Source of the DNA: an uncultured Actinotalea sp.
GTDB taxonomy: Bacteria > Actinomycetota > Actinomycetes > Actinomycetales > Cellulomonadaceae
Reading direction: 5' to 3'
NCBI RefSeq assembly: GCF_946885855.1
Contig: NZ_CAMPHH010000227.1
Coordinates: forward strand, 1-5,602
Length of the DNA: 5,602 bases
Within the stretch, counting starts at the first letter, position 1; each line of letters opens with the position of its first letter. The notes under the pieces were generated by a model. The model was not told where the DNA came from and made no database searches. It saw only the letters and a program-made list of their open reading frames with translations. Both the position numbers and the translations under genes were made by a program. Positions 5,462-5,602 of the stretch are shown one piece after another.

Positions 5462-5473
5462 GGAGGTCCTCCT
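5462..5473 (-). promoter_or_regulatory. Strong Shine-Dalgarno of the VOC gene, lying in a small palindrome
   Basis: On the minus strand AGGAGG (5473-5468) is six bases from the ATG and fixes the start. The sequence from 5472 to 5462 is GGAGG-A-CCTCC, a palindrome that can fold as a 4-bp stem with a 3-base loop and hide most of the ribosome-binding site. Such a short stem is weak, so any control by it is speculative. Confidence 0.65.
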
Positions 5474-5511
5474 CGGTCCGCCGGGGCGCCGGTGCGCCGC
5501 GGGTCGCCCCG

Positions 5512-5517
5512 ACGCTA
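5512..5517 (-). promoter_or_regulatory. Candidate -10 box TAGCGT for the VOC gene
   Basis: On the minus strand TAGCGT, the same hexamer seen before the flavoprotein gene, lies about 50 bases before the VOC ATG and would give a leader of roughly 43 bases carrying the Shine-Dalgarno. It is flanked by two copies of GGGGCGCCGG (5483-5492 and 5521-5530, plus-strand reading). No convincing -35 is present. Confidence 0.35.
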
Positions 5518-5539
5518 GGTGGGGCGCCGGGCGTGACGC

Positions 5540-5568
5540 TTGAACATCGGCGACAGCGACCGTTCACT
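5540..5568 (+). promoter_or_regulatory. Candidate rightward promoter TTGAAC-N17-TTCACT
   Basis: TTGAAC (5540-5545) and TTCACT (5563-5568) are separated by exactly 17 bases, and six bases after the second comes a GTG at 5575. The -35 is close to consensus; the -10 departs from TAnnnT at its second base. The correct spacing on both sides supports a promoter for a gene leaving the window to the right. Confidence 0.38.
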
Positions 5569-5578
5569 GGTCCGGTGA
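5564..5578. repeat. 15-bp imperfect palindrome over promoter and start, candidate operator
   Basis: TCACTGG (5564-5570), central T, CCGGTGA (5572-5578) match as an inverted repeat in six of seven pairs. It covers the candidate -10 and the GTG at 5575. Its size suits a small dimeric repressor, which would be consistent with an autoregulated regulator gene to the right, but this is inference. Confidence 0.35.
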
Positions 5579-5602
5579 GCGCGGGGGCGGCGGGGACGGA
5601 CC
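5575..5602 (+). CDS. Possible start of a rightward gene (runs off right edge)
   Basis: From GTG 5575 the frame reads MSAGAAGTD and continues past the window end. The only support is its position: six bases after a plausible -10 box with a well-spaced -35, divergent from the VOC gene. Nine residues of low complexity allow no family call, and the real start may lie further right. Confidence 0.3.

Noticed and set aside
5483..5530. Direct repeat GGGGCGCCGG at 5483-5492 and 5521-5530 as a regulator site
   Set aside because: The ten bases are all G or C and contain the self-complementary GGCGCC, which recurs easily in this composition; noted only beside the VOC promoter.
4887..5567. A 226-codon minus-strand frame overlapping the VOC gene
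   Set aside because: It is a different frame of the same strand, Arg-rich and without motifs, while the VOC frame has the domain and a strong ribosome-binding site.

Overview
The window is about three-quarters G+C with strong G/C third-position bias in every gene, GTG starts, and TAnnnT-type -10 boxes placed exactly six bases before a GTG. This points to a high-GC actinomycete chromosome. A Cellulomonas/Cellulosimicrobium-like member of the Micrococcales is a guess from overall style, not something the sequence proves. There are no RNA genes, insertion sequences, CRISPR arrays or phage genes, and no intergenic stretch exceeds about 140 bases.

Layout from left to right: (1) bases 1-56, minus strand, the first 18 codons of an EamA/DMT-type transporter running off the left edge. 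(2) 100-1419, plus strand, an MFS transporter of the YbjJ-like type, tightly followed by (3) 1425-2087, a P-loop uridine-kinase-like protein, probably co-translated with it. (4) 2092-2535, minus strand, a small protein with a ScoMcrA-type N-terminal head domain and a C-terminal four-cysteine zinc ribbon. It converges on the kinase, and one hairpin contains both stop codons. (5) 2536-2664, a divergent intergenic region with a perfect 12-bp inverted repeat. (6) 2665-3633, plus strand, a ureohydrolase of the agmatinase family with all metal ligands present. (7) 3742-5025, plus strand, an HI0933-like/TIGR03862-type flavoprotein, preceded by what looks like a leaderless 12-codon open reading frame whose stop overlaps its start. 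(8) 4949-5461, minus strand, a VOC (glyoxalase/PhnB-like) protein overlapping the flavoprotein tail to tail by 77 bp. (9) 5462-5602, a divergent promoter region with a palindrome and the possible first codons of a rightward gene.

The genes do not form one evident pathway. Only the MFS/kinase pair looks like an operon; the rest are single genes in alternating orientation, typical of an actinobacterial housekeeping or accessory neighbourhood. The observations most worth a second look are the small head-domain/zinc-ribbon protein with the 12-bp inverted repeat in its promoter region, and the apparent leaderless mini-ORF coupled to the flavoprotein. I see no convincing evidence of a complete new multi-gene system.
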